From: Scalesia atractyloides
Lineage: Eukaryota > Streptophyta > Magnoliopsida > Asterales > Asteraceae
Direction of reading: 5' to 3'
Length of the DNA: 64,000 nucleotides
NCBI GenBank assembly: GCA_947069175.1
Contig: CAMTDV010000022.1
Span: 34,721,476 to 34,785,475, forward strand
The first letter of the stretch is position 1; every line of letters begins with the position of its first letter. Both the position numbers and the translations under genes were made by a program. The notes below the pieces were generated by a model. The model was not told the origin of the DNA. It made no database searches and saw only the letters and a list, made by a program, of their open reading frames with translations. Shown piece after piece: positions 46,829 to 57,926 of the stretch.

Positions 46829-47788
46829 TGGATAAAAATGGAATTTTGAACAGAACTTTTGTGACAACTGGCAAAAATAATGGTAATTTCCATACAACTT
46901 AACAACTTAATTATGCAGTTAACTGCGTTCGTTAGACTTAATTAATGCATGATTTGGTCACGTAAAGTCTAGCAATCGTGGGACACGGTTAAATGTGTCA
47001 AATAATATCTATATATTTGTCGCGTCACGGGAAAACAACAAACTATGTCCAAATATGTTGGAAAAAATGCTAAAAACACTATTCACCGAAACACACTATT
47101 CATGACATCTAGTTCTAAAAACTGTCTGAGCGAGCAACGAATGGCATGAAAGCATACTATAGTTGAAATACAAATAAAAATCCCTAGGGGCGCCAAAATG
47201 TTAGAACACATAAACTTTCTGGAAAAAAATGAATATTTGTATAGTGTCCGATCCGCGCCAAATTGTAACAAATATAAATTGTCCACAACATTAAAATTTT
47301 AGCATTTTAGTGTCTGTAGGACTTGTAAATAATATTTTACATCCTAAATAAGCTTGAGGATATCAGTGGGATATCCAAAACATAAAATCTCGGTGCTACG
47401 CCGCATTGTTCGCAACTTGACCAATTCGAGCCCATAAGCGAATAAATTATATTCTACCATCCAAATTTCTAAACCAAAAGGCTAGCGAACTAGTTTGACA
47501 TATTTTAGAGTCGTAAACGCCTTGTAAACGCTATAGCGTCGATGGTAAATTAAAACCATCGCTCCCGTACTATATTACACCTTTCATATCTTACCGGATA
47601 TCGAATGGACGAGCGAACTAGTGGCATGTTACCATCCAAAATCAAACCCACTAAACTAATAAACCCGTTAGACCTTATTTAAAACCCTAAACTGTCATTA
47701 ACACCCTAATTACCAAAATTAAATTAACTACCAAAATATGTATACATATTCTATCACATGTCTAATATAAATATAAATAAATAAATAA

Positions 47789-47844
<56 letters not shown>

Positions 47845-49250
47845 TACCACCATACCATCGGCATCATACTAGATTTATTGATTATATGTACGGTATGTAA
47901 GATCATGCTTTGACTAAAAGATTGTGAAACAATCTAAACAAAACCTCACCATCCTTTTTCTTTTCATTTCCTCAAAATACTTCAACACATAAAACCCTTT
48001 CTACTCCCTCTTATAATCGGAAGCCGCAAACACCCTTATTTCCTCCATTTTCTAAGAATTAAACAACCCAATTTAAACTCGTTTAAACCATTTCAAGATC
48101 ATCCAAGAAGCTTGCAAGCATGGATTGTCATTAGGGAAACTTTGGAGCTTTATTATCTTCTCTAATCTTCATCTTAAGTTTGTGCAAAATAGTAAGATCA
48201 TCTTTTATCAATTTTAAGCTCCTTATATTATATAGATTATGAATGTACATGTTAACATCTTGAACTTAACTTAAATGAAAGATCAAAACACTAATCTCAA
48301 CATACAAAGTCTACTAATGTGATGTATTTTGTGTTGATTATGTTGTTTAGTGCTAGTTAGCCTATATATTCTTGATGATTATGTTAAAGTAATTTGTTTA
48401 GTTTGATGATCTTGTATGGAACTTGATTAAAAATGGTGATTTAAACAACTTGATGTTTAAATCTTAACAAGATCATCATCCACATAATACATGAACTTTA
48501 CCACAAAAATAAAAGTGATTTTTAACATTTTATAACTTTCATAGAGATTAAAAATCATGATTTACACTAAGATGGTTTTAAAAGTGTGTGAATCAAAGGT
48601 GTTTAGGTGGAAGAACAAGATTGTGTGTTAATTATGATTGTTTAACTAATCTTGTTAAAAGAATTAAGAGTGTCATCATTTTTACTAGAAAGTGTGGTTA
48701 AAAATATATATAAAGTTCAAGGATTATCAGGATATTTATGTGTGAAATTGTTACATGCAAAAGTTGGGATTTGAAACTTGATTGGAAATTGATTGTGATT
48801 ATGGATTTAAACATGATTAAATACGGTTTTAAAACGTGGAAAACGCCATATTTTAAGGGAAACCATATCAAAATTTTCTAAAATCTTAATCACGATTAAA
48901 GTGTGATTAATGGGGTGATTAACAAGGCTAAACGCGATTAGTGACCTTAATCATCATTAAAGAAATTTTAATGAAAAGGGTAAGCCCTAACCTTCCAAGA
49001 ACTTTAATAAATACATATATATTTTTACAAATTAAAAATGAGCATTATTTATTAAATATATATTCTTAGGGATAAAAATATATGTATATACTGTATCACC
49101 ATCATATGTGTATGTGTATAAATACATATATATTGTGTGTATGTATTAGAGTTAGGATCCTACTAACTAAATACAAAGAACACACCATATATGAAACCTC
49201 TATGAATTCTCAAGGATATAAAAAATAGTCATGAATCTTCATGTATGTCC
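46829..49250 (+). mobile_element. Large LTR-like sequence, copy 3, first part
   Basis: Diverged relative of copies 1 and 2. The alignment begins around TTTTGTGACAACTGGC (46856) against GTGTGACAAATGGC (about 247). It continues through GACGAGCGAACTAGT-type words, AAACCCTAAACTGTCATT, the AAACGCGATTAGTGACC region (48930) and the region near 49140-49200. It has a (TA)n run at 47799-47835. The left end may be TGGATAAAAATGG at 46829, with ATTTTT on both sides of the whole copy (46823-46828, 58919-58924), but this is low-complexity sequence. A Tat element interrupts it at about 49251. Confidence 0.6.
47799..47835. repeat. (TA)n microsatellite
   Basis: A TA run of about 18 units, preceded by ATAAATAAATAAATAAAT. 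Confidence 0.95.
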
Positions 49251-49251
49251 T

Positions 49252-49866
49252 TATCGGAAAATAATATGCGAAGAAAGATCTTCGGGTTGCCTCGGTTGAA
49301 AAGGCCGAACTGCAACGCTGGCACCTGGAGGATCTTGAGAAACTCCGCCTAGCCGAGGCAAGGTGGGCGCGGGCGAATAAAAGTTAGAAAATTCTGAGGC
49401 TGCCCGCGCCATCTCGGAGAGTCTGGTGGAGTCGTTGATGAACAACATGCTGTGGATGCAACAACATGGAGTTGTCAATGTAAGTTTTCCGTTGTTATTT
49501 TGTCTTGATTCTCATTCTACTTTCCTTGTATTGTGCAGATCGCAAACTCTATCCTGAATTCGGTAGAGTTGGACAGCACCGTGGCCAAGCTGATGATCAC
49601 AGCACGCCACGATGGATATGCGCAGGGCTAAAGCGAGTGCGCACACCATGTGACTCGTGCGCTGGAGGTTCAGTGGGATTCAAGCCGCGCTTCCACTCGT
49701 GGGGTCGATACTGTAGCTGCCTTCTCTCATGCCAAGTACGAGTACGATTGTCTTTAACTGCCGATAATGGATTTGATGAGCGAGGCGCTCCAGCATGATG
49801 ATTATGTGGATCACTTGAAAGATATATTCCAAGATGTGGCAGAAGTTGAAGAGAGTGAAGTATAGA
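49252..49866 (+). pseudogene. Antisense additional ORF of the Tat element, with intron
   Basis: On the strand opposite to Tat pol one reads KDLRVASVEKAELQRWHLED and LRLAEARWARANKS. After a frameshift comes AARAISESLVESLMNNMLWM ending at ..GVVN (49480). GTAAGT (49481) to TGTGCAG (about 49539) is a good plant intron. The frame continues IANSILNSVELDSTVAKLMI, DSSRASTRGVDTVAAFSHAK, LPIMDLMSEALQHDDYVDHL and ends EESEV-stop at 49866. Two internal TAA codons lie in the second exon. It resembles the coiled-coil tail of the putative gypsy-type transposase/additional ORF carried by Tat-lineage elements downstream of pol. The 5' end is cut off at the element border. Confidence 0.6.
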
Positions 49867-50296
49867 TTAGTGTCGAATGCGTGTATGTTTATGTTCTTGG
49901 ATGAAATTGTGCATTGCGCTTGATGTTTGTACTCTTTCTTTTCATGAAATGGATGTTTTATTTGAAGTTATAATATTTGCATGAAGATAACAACTTTGTG
50001 TAGGTAGAGCAAATAAAACTGGTAATGAACTCGTGTATGAATGTCACATCCCATGCGCATACAGTAGGTAGTGAATTTTGTTTATGAGTCATGTTGTACC
50101 ATGGTGTTTTTCGCGTGTACCCAAAGTGGTTTCGTGCATTTTTAACGAAACATCGATATAAAAAAACCATGTATCCATTGTCTTTATTAACAATAAGACG
50201 TAAAAGCCATGTACTGGATAGACAAAATAAGATAATGGGTTTTGCTAGTTTGCTATACGAATATAGATGATGCCTTGACATTTGAACATGCTAAGG
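49867..50296 (-). other. Tat region between pol and the antisense ORF
   Basis: 430 bp of noncoding sequence; no ORF or repeat of note. The element's 3' LTR is not found beyond it. Confidence 0.5.
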
Positions 50297-51342
50297 TTAC
50301 ATGTAGCATCGCCTTAGCTGTTGCGCATTCCAGGTCCTAGGAATGTCTGTGTCGTCCAAACGTTTGAGGGTGTATGCACCCTTCCCTAGGACTTCATGGA
50401 TTATGTAAGGGGCTTCCCACTTGGGCGCGAGTTTTCCTAGACTTTTGGCGTTGGTCACTTCATTGTCTCTCAAAACGAAATTGCCAGGTAGGAAGGTACA
50501 TTTGCGGGCTGGCACATTGTAGTAATTCTCGAGCTTGGACTTGTACTTTGCTTCGTTGATTGCAGCGTTTTCACGCCTTTCTTCTAGGAGGTCCAAGTCG
50601 AGTCTACGCTCTTCCTCATTATTCTGGTTTTGCATAGCCAGCATGCGCAGTGATGAGAGGCCTATTCCGCGGGAATCACTGTCTCCGTCCCATACACCAG
50701 GCTGAATGGTGTTTCGCCGGTGCTGGTTTTTGGCATGGTTCGATAAGCCCAAAGGATACTTGGTAACTCATCAATCCAGCCTCTCCGTACCCTCCCCAAT
50801 CTCGTCTTGATCCCTTCAACTATGCTTTTGTTTATGCTTTCCACATGGTCGTTCCCTTGGGATGTGTGACCGAGGTGATCACATGCTCGATACGCATTTC
50901 CTTCATCCACCGTTGTAGTTCTTCAACAGCAAAATTGGGGCCGTTATGTGCAGGGGTAACCTAAAGCGGCAAATGATGTGCTCCCAAATGAATTTGCGAA
51001 CTACCGTTGTTGTGGTGGATGCAAGGGCTTTGCTTCTACCCACTTGGTAAAGTAATCGACGATTACGATTATGAACTTTACAGTACCTGGGGCATCAGGG
51101 AAAGGTCCCACCATATCAATTTCCCATTGTTGAAAGGGCCATGCTATTGTCACTAGGATCAAGGGATTTTTGGGGTGCAATGTCTTCGGCGAGTGTCGCT
51201 GGCATGATACACATTTCTGCAACATTTCGACTGCATCTAAGTGTATGCTAGGCCAATAGTAGCCAGCATTCATGATTTTTGCGACGACCATGGGTGGAGC
51301 GGCGTGAATTCTGCATAACCCTTCGCGTATTTCGCGGATCAA
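50297..51342 (-). pseudogene. Tat integrase
   Basis: Zinc domain: RIHAAPPMVVAKIMNAGYYW with CVSCQRHSP (51180-51310). Core: QQWEIDMVGPFPDAP and FIIVIVDYFTKWVEAKPLHP (51010-51130), then GNDHVESINKSIVEGIKTRL with the catalytic Glu, and ILWAYRTMPKTSTGETPFSL (50700-50870). C-terminus: FLPGNFVLRDNEVTNAKSLG, KLAPKWEAPYIIHEVLGKGA, DIPRTWNAQQLRRCYM (stop at 50297). The GKL.PKWE.PY block and end are typical of Tat integrases, which lack a chromodomain. Frameshifts occur between 50900 and 51000 and near 50700. Confidence 0.9.
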
Positions 51343-51814
51343 GTATTGCGCGTCTTGCGGTCAACACAGCGGAGGAGTGGTCCAAGGTATGACTTCTGGT
51401 AAAGGATACCGTCTGCCATTTCGTAGTTCAGTGCCTTGTCATGGACATTTCTTGCTTCCGCCTTGTTCTCTGGGAGGATCCTAGACTGCAAGAACATGAT
51501 GATGGGAGACATCCAGGAAGGATTTCACATTACTATGACGTTTACTTGTTGCAACAGAACGGAAGGGTTCTTGAGCACCTCAATGTGCACTTCTCACGTG
51601 AGGTGTTTGAAGCTTGTAGCAAGCAGTTTGCTGAGTGCGTTGGCATGTTTATTCTCGCTTCGGTTAATGTGGGTTATTTTGAAACTTTGGAATTTGGTTA
51701 TTAAGGATTGCGCCTGTTCAAGATACAGGGCCATCGTTTCACCCTTTGCTCGTACAGGCCATTGATCTGCCCTACGACCAAAAGAGAATCGATGTGCGCT
51801 TCCAAGTTCTTGGC
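51343..51814 (-). other. Tat region between archaeal-type RNase H and integrase
   Basis: Decayed continuation of the second RNase H and the linker to the integrase zinc domain. I can read no uninterrupted block. Confidence 0.5.
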
Positions 51815-52045
51815 TCAGATTTTGATGGCTAACCGAAGGCCTGCAAGAAACGCTTCATGCTCAGCTTCATTGTTCGTACTTTTGAAATCCAACTTGATGG
51901 CGTAGGTGAACTCTTGGTTGTCAAGGCTTATTAGATGGAGACCTGCCCCTATGCCATCATCATTGGATGCGCTGTCTGTGTGTAGTATCCATGCACGGTC
52001 GTCTGTGACCGGCGCCGGGTTCTGTATAGCTTCACACTCTTGCAC
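51815..52045 (-). pseudogene. Tat second (archaeal-type) RNase H
   Basis: WILHTDSASNDDGIGAGLHL carries the first catalytic Asp in HTDSASN. STNNEAEHEAFLAGLRLAIK carries the Glu in NNEAEHEA. These are the marks of the extra RNase H that Tat-lineage gypsy elements have after the usual one. The third acidic residue lies in the broken part downstream. Confidence 0.88.
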
Positions 52046-52234
52046 TTTATTTCTTGGTACTTCTGTAACAAAATCGGCTAATATCTAGCCTTTGATGGCT
52101 GGGTGTGGTTTGTACACGATATTGTGTCCACCAAGCTCAATCACCCACTTCGCCAGATGGCCAGATATGCCCGGTTTGGACAAAATTTGGCCTAAGTGAC
52201 AGTTCATGAGAACTGTTATCACATGGATTGAAAA

Positions 52235-52508
52235 CTACCGATGCAGCCTGCGTGATGCTTGGACTAAAGCAAGAGCAAGCTTTTCCATCATTGGATATCT
52301 TGTCTCCGGGTTAGTTAGCAGTTTGCTGACGTAGTAGATTGGAGTTTGGACTCCTGCGCCCTCTACTAACAAGACTGCGCCCAGAGCAATATCTGATGCT
52401 GAAAGGTAAAGGATCAGTGGCTCGTTCTTTTGTGGTGCCGTGCGTGTAGATAACTGAATTAGGCATTCCTTCATCTATTGGAAGGCTTTTTCCGCACCCG
52501 GAGTCCAC
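52235..52508 (-). pseudogene. Tat retroviral-type RNase H
   Basis: PLILYLSASDIALGAVLLVE (catalytic position in YLSASD) and PIYYVSKLLTNPETRYPMME, then KLALALVQASRRL. It follows the RT connection and precedes the second RNase H by about 190 bp of broken tether. A stop and frameshift near 52474-52508 separate it from the RT. Confidence 0.87.
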
Positions 52509-52599
52509 TAAAACTTGTTTTGCTTTACACAGTTCCTCGGGGTGCTGATGAATGGAAGGATTTCATCGCGTGGTTGGCCAAGAACCTGTTCACCACAGC

Positions 52600-53260
52600 T
52601 AGTCGCCCTACCAACCGTTGCATTTCCTTAATGGTGGAGGGGGAAGGCATACACTGAATCGCTTCCACTTTCTCAGGATTGACTTTGAAACCGTCGCGCG
52701 TGACGATGAATCCCAGAATTTACCTTCTTCCATTCCAAACGAGCACTTCCCGAGGTTCAGCTTCAAGTTAGCCTTGCGCAAGGATGCAAAAGTTTTTTGA
52801 ACGTTTGTCAGCATCCTTTCCTCATCCGGGCTCATGATGACAAGGTCATCAATGTACACTTCCACGATTTCGCCAATGTCATCTCTGAAGACATGATCCA
52901 TCAAACGCTGGTAGGTGGCTCTTGTGTTGCGCAATCCGAAGGGCATCTTTGTGTAGCAAAAGATTCCCTTGTCAGTGCGGAATGCGGTTTTGTCTTCGTC
53001 CTCTTTCTTCATTTGAATCTGGTGGTAGCCTTTGTAGCAGTTGAGAAAACATTTCCACCTGAATGAAGCGAGGAGTCCACCTTTTTGTCGATTTCAGGCA
53101 AAGAGTAGCAGTCTTTGGGACATGCTTTGTTTAGATCTTTGAAATCGACGCACATGCGCCAACCGCCATTGTGCTTGTGGACCATGACTGGATTGGCTAC
53201 CTATGTTTGATAGCGTACTTCTCTGATGATGCTAGCTTGGAGGAGCTCTAAAACTTGCTC
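52600..53260 (-). pseudogene. Tat reverse transcriptase
   Basis: NPVMVHKHNGGWRMCVDFKD and LNKACPKDCYSLPEIDKKVD lie upstream (53080-53200). After a frameshift, the open frame at 52608-53012 has KTAFRTDKGIFCYTKMPFGL, RNTRATYQRLMDHVFRD, the catalytic VYIDDLVIMS, and LRKANLKLNLGKCSFGMEEG. Block order and spacing fit a gypsy RT of the Tat type. The N-terminal part (to 53330) is broken by stops. Confidence 0.9.
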
Positions 53261-53481
53261 GTTCATTGCGTGAGTTTTTCAGGACCAAAACTACGCTTTT
53301 TCTGAACGATCGCCTCAACTGAAGGGAATGTGTGCAGTGCATGCTTTGCAATCTCCCTTGGTACCCCTATCGTATTCGCTGGCGACCAAGCGAAAATGTC
53401 TAGATTGCGGAACAAGAGTTATTTTAGCCATGCCTTGACTGTGGGGGTCATGGCGGGTCCTAACAACACTGTTTGTTCCGG

Positions 53482-54030
53482 TTACTTGTTGTTGAGTACC
53501 CATTTCTCTGGCTCGCCATTGAATGATGACTTCGGTACCTTCACCGGTGGTTCCTCTTCGATGGACATGATCTCCTTCCTCGAGTACATGATAGCCACCC
53601 CGGTTTCTGTTAGAAACCCGCAGGCCGCATGAGGAGTGGAGGTGATCATGCTGAACTCTCTTTCACGACGGCCTAGCAACACGTCATGGCGTGATGTTGT
53701 TGGCATGACCATGAAGTTGATAGAGACCGTGCGCGAGTGCCGCCTATCGGAAACAGTTACCAAGAAAGAGATCTGACCCAGCGGAAAGACGGCTTTGTTG
53801 CAGATACTAGTCAATGGGAAGTTGACCGGCTCCACGCGCGCCTTATCCTCTGGGTCCAACTGTTGAAAGCATTGTTCATATATAATGTTCATAGAGTTTC
53901 CCGGGTCTATGAACATGTGGTCGGTGTGATAATGGCCAAAGATGCCAGTTATCACAACCGGACATTCCTCCTGCGGACCCTGAGAGCTATGGGGAAGAGG
54001 ACTTGTTGTTCGCGCCAGTGTGGCGTACAA
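53482..54030 (-). pseudogene. Tat aspartic protease
   Basis: An open frame of 182 codons includes CPVVITGIFGHYHTDHMFID followed by PGNSMNIIYEQCFQQL. The active-site triplet reads D-P-G, where D-S/T-G is usual, so the active site is probably changed. The downstream RHDVLLGRREREF corresponds to the (F/H)D.(I/L)LGR flap and terminal block. The frame ends in a linker (EEEPPVKVPKSS) before RT. This is the longest intact domain of the element. Confidence 0.85.
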
Positions 54031-54091
54031 CTCTTCTGATGGCTTCGCTTGCGCGATGGGCTACCTTGGATCATAAGAACAAATGCTTGTT

Positions 54092-55778
54092 TCATCTTCT
54101 TGTTACTCGGGCCTTCTTCACCACGAGTAATCTGGCGCACCTCCTTGCGCACGTTTTGAAGCAAGTGAGTGAACTTCCACTCTTCAGCGCCTTTTCGATC
54201 TTCGTGCGCAAGCTGATGTTTGTGTCGGTTGTGTGCCCTATATCTTTGTGATAATCGCAAAATATGTTAGGGTCTTGACCTTTTTTGTTGCGCATCGGCG
54301 GTGGCTGTTTGAACTGGTAATCTTCTGTACTGAGCACCTCCGCCGGGGTCTTTGTCAGTGGCGTCCACTGACGATCACGATTATCTTGCTTGATTGCTCT
54401 TTGAGTAGCAATATTATTAATCATCGTGCGTGCGTCGACCGGTGAGTAGGAAGGGTTTTTGTTGGATTCTCTCCAACTCTTCTTATTCTTCTTCGCAAAA
54501 CTCCTACTCATGTCTTGCGGACAGTATTGAGGTAGAGGAGGTCTGTTGGAGTTTAGGTTGCGCTTCGTCTGTGCGTATAGCTTGGCTGCCGCCATCACTT
54601 TCTCCCAGCTTTTTGGGAGGCCAGAAGTTCTCGACAAGACTTTTATCATCTCGTCGCAGCGGACAACTTATTTGAATTGTGCGCGAATCAAGTCTTTGTG
54701 CACATCTTCAATTTCCAACACCTCTTTATTGTAGCGGGTGATGAAATCTTTGAGACTTTCATCATCCCGCCTCCAGATATTCATGACGTCAGAGAATCTC
54801 TGTGTACCGCCGTTGTTGGCTGAAATGTGTCAGGAACTTGTCTTTGAGGTCGTTCCATGACATAAGCTTACCCGTGGGTAAGTTGTCAAACCATAGGCGC
54901 GCAACGCCTGTAAGAGTTTGAACAAACAGGTGACACCACATGGGAAACGTCCAGCCTCCGATTAGACCTGCGCCCGTGAACAGGCGCATGTGGTCATCTG
55001 GGTCTGTCAATCCATTAAGCTTACCAACGTTGGAAGGTAGCTTCGAACGTTCAGGTGGAGCGAGTATGATCTCCTTCACGGCGGCTGCTTCAGCCGGCCT
55101 GTAGATCAGGTGGTAGTTATATTATGCCTCCGGGTTGTACACAGCCTGAGGTGTAGGTTTGTAGGCGGCGTGATCTTTGGGTAGCTGGTGAAACACGCTG
55201 GCGCTGTCACCCTCGCCATATGTTCTATCTTCCTCACGCTGGGTGTCCCGCCCCTCTAAAGGATGTGGGCCCAACCGTGAGTGAATGGACGCTCGCCTAT
55301 GAGTGTTTGACTCATATGTTGGCAGCAACTGAGAATACTCTGTTTCCCTGGTACGGAGGTGTGAGGGAAGACTCGCTCCGGCCGGCGAGTCGTAGCTTAG
55401 TACTTGTGGTGCAGGCGAAGCATGCACGTGAGTAGTGGGCGGTTGCGCCGGCGCAATGGATGCATTAGTTTGCGCACACAGTTGCGCATAAACGGCATTC
55501 AGTGCCGTTTGAGATTTGATGTATTAAGACACCGGAGTTTCACCTTGAGGTAAAATAGATGTTACTGGTACAAAGGGAGTTTCCACTTGAACTTCAGGAG
55601 TTATCGGGATGTTCACACGACCTGAGTCGTGGTGAACACCGGCGTTTCTGGAAGAACCTTCTTCCACTAGTCTGTCGGGTCGAGGGGCATGAACTAGGTT
55701 CTTGCCCTCAGCCCGAGGACCTCGTGGAACACTTGACGGGATTTCATCCATTTGAAAATGATATTTGAGGAAAAACAA
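54092..55778 (-). pseudogene. Tat gag
   Basis: The start is near 55750 (MDEIPSSVPRGPRAEGKN); a Pro-rich N-terminal region follows with stops at 55524 and 55122. The capsid core reads KLNGLTDPDDHMRLFTGAGL, WCHLFVQTLTGVARLWFDNL and LMSWNDLKDKFLTHFSQQRR (54789-55079), then SLKDFITRYNKEVL. A late part (54092-54649) has RPPLPQYCPQDMS and a CDYHKDIGHTT zinc-like block (CxxH...GH, normally followed by Cys). Several stops and frameshifts. Confidence 0.87.
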
Positions 55779-55809
55779 ATGAGAGACAGATGCAAGAGTG
55801 AGTAAAAAT

Positions 55810-55822
55810 CGGATGGCGCCAA
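55810..55822 (-). other. Tat primer-binding site
   Basis: The minus strand reads TTGGCGCCATCCG directly inside the LTR end ...TTTCTTCA. TGGCGCC is complementary to a tRNA ending GGCGCCA. Confidence 0.8.
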
Positions 55823-56114
55823 TGAAGAAACACTAGCTGAACCTAGAGGTATCCAGAGATATCTTAGTTACAGCTCAACGTCTCTGCATAAAAAGGTTAT
55901 CTCTCATTTTCTCTTTGAGGTGATCTCACTTCAAGCTCTCTACAAAACTAGAAATGTCGTTAGCCTCGTTAAAGGAGAAAGGGGAGGGTTTTCTCTGTGA
56001 CCACACTCCGGCGTGAGAATAAGTATCGTGATTGCAAGTAATAAGCAAGTAGTAAGTAATTAGTGAGTGAGCTCAAAGCAGTGTGATGTAGATGATTTTA
56101 CCTTGAGGTGTGAT

Positions 56115-56126
56115 CTATATTTTATA
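56115..56126 (-). promoter_or_regulatory. TATA box of the Tat LTR
   Basis: TATAAAATATAG on the minus strand, about 290 bp from the inner LTR end. Transcription would start near 56090 and run toward gag. Confidence 0.6.
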
Positions 56127-56691
56127 GCCGAAGAGAGGTGTGTAGGAGATGGGATAATGGGCCTTGGGCCTCGGCCCGACGACCAGGAATATCCATTCTG
56201 TCTCCTCTGCATCGACCATTAATGGTCTTTGGCATGAGGTGTGCTTGGCACATGGTGAGTGGAGCCACGTGTCATGGCAGTTGTCCTTGGTGTCAGACTT
56301 GTCATCAGCTGATAGTGGAGATCGTGTGACAGTCGCTGGCGTGAGTTTCGTTGGTGCCACGTCTACGTCCTTGCATACAGTCTACCCTCTGCATGACTGT
56401 TCATCATGCGACAAGGTCTGGCACAACCTGTCGAGCGGTTATTGGGTCACAGCTCTGCCACTTTGTACCCTTGTACTTAGTCAACGCCTCTTTGTGCTTC
56501 TCCCTTCCGCGTGGCTTTATCAGTGCTTTCTGGCCAGCGCGGAGTTGTAGGGATTAAGTCCTTTTCTCAAGACTATGAGTTTCTCTCATGTTGGTCTTGG
56601 CCTTGTGCAACGTTTTATGACTTCGCGGCTAGAGGATTATTTGATCCGCGCAGGGTCAAGGGCTTGCGCTTCCAGGTTTAACTTGCCGTTG

Positions 56692-56826
56692 CGTAGTGTG
56701 CGCAAGGTTTGTTGTGCAACCTGCTGGTATCAAGGTTGCAGTACCATTGTGCGTTGCACGCAAGGTTTGTTAGGCAACCTCCTGGTTTCAAGAATGGCGC
56801 ACTGTTGCGCATTGCGCGCAAGGTTA
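56692..56826. repeat. Tandem repeat in the Tat LTR
   Basis: Two units of about 65 bp (GCGCAAGGTTTGTTGTGCAA / CACGCAAGGTTTGTTAGGCA, each followed by CCTSCTGGT) and a partial third (GCGCGCAAGGTT), rich in GCGCAA/TTGCGC words. GGTTTGTT...GCAACC arms allow small hairpins. Confidence 0.8.
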
Positions 56827-56894
56827 TTCTTGTGATGTCATTATGAGGGTATGGTTCTTTCACGGGCGCAGAGTTTTTGGGACCATACCCCTCA

Positions 56895-57889
56895 GTGCAC
56901 TTACGTACTACCTTTAAACGAGATGCGGACAACGAACAATCGAACATCGAAGAAACCGTACAAAAACATACATATTGACAAGATAATAATATATATCCAA
57001 AACCAGCGCGAAATATAAACTAAACACGCTAACGAAATAAATGCGTCGCCATCGGCTACGATCGCCCTAGCACCACGACACGGAACGTATATATCGTGGA
57101 CAACTTTTGGTCACTCTCGACACGAAAATTTATATTTTCAGTTACTACGATGAAACACTAAAAATAATATATTTTTAGACATCGAAAATATAAATATATT
57201 TCAATACCAATAATTCCGGAAAGTATAAAGAAAATAATCACTAAGTGTAAAAATATAATTATACATATACAAATACGTAAGAGATACGTACAAAATACAC
57301 TTGGTGGAATTGCAAAAATACAAGAATTGTACACGTATATAGATACGTATAAAATACGTACATAAATACTAATCATGAGACATACAAGTATACGTATAAA
57401 ATATGGTATACATATAAAATATGCAAGTTCATAGTGATGTACTCAAATACAATTGTTGAAGTGTACACTCACAGAAGAATAATGTACATGTACATTAACA
57501 TAAATACGATGTTAGAGATAAATATTCTTTTAACAATTATATCTTGGAAGGATATACACATATATTTGTGAAACAAATATACGCAAGCAAACCGAACATA
57601 TTATTACAAGTGGACGAGGTCAAGTAAACATAAAAAATAAATATTTGAAGAATATATATATCAGACATAACGAACGTATGCTGTGCATGGCACGAAGACT
57701 CTTCTAGGCTATGCCCACTCATACCGTTTGAATCACGGAGACTCAAATGAGCTAGACCCATTCTCACTTGTACGAGGCACAAAGACTCTCATGGGCTAGG
57801 CCCACTTATACTCATGTGAGGCACGAAGACTCACAAAGGGCGAGGCCCGTTCGTACAAGTGCTAACTACAAAATACATATATAAAAGAA

Positions 57890-57926
<37 letters not shown>

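Larger units (their letters stand above)
55823..56894 (-). mobile_element. 5' LTR of the Tat element
   Basis: 1072 bp, TGAGGGGTATGGTCCC (56894, minus) to TTTCTTCA (55823). The minus-strand TATA box TATAAAATATAG is at 56115-56126. Near its outer end GGGTATGGT (56847-56855) and ACCATACCC (56882-56890) form an inverted repeat, and a tandem repeat of about 65 bp lies at 56692-56826. The element's 3' LTR is missing, so the copy is 3'-truncated at about 49251. Confidence 0.82.

Noticed and set aside
54003..54251. Plus-strand ORFs across 53700-54700
   Set aside because: Shadows of the Tat gag and protease.
56164..56550. Plus-strand ORF of 128 codons
   Set aside because: Lies in the Tat LTR, antisense to its transcript, no motif.
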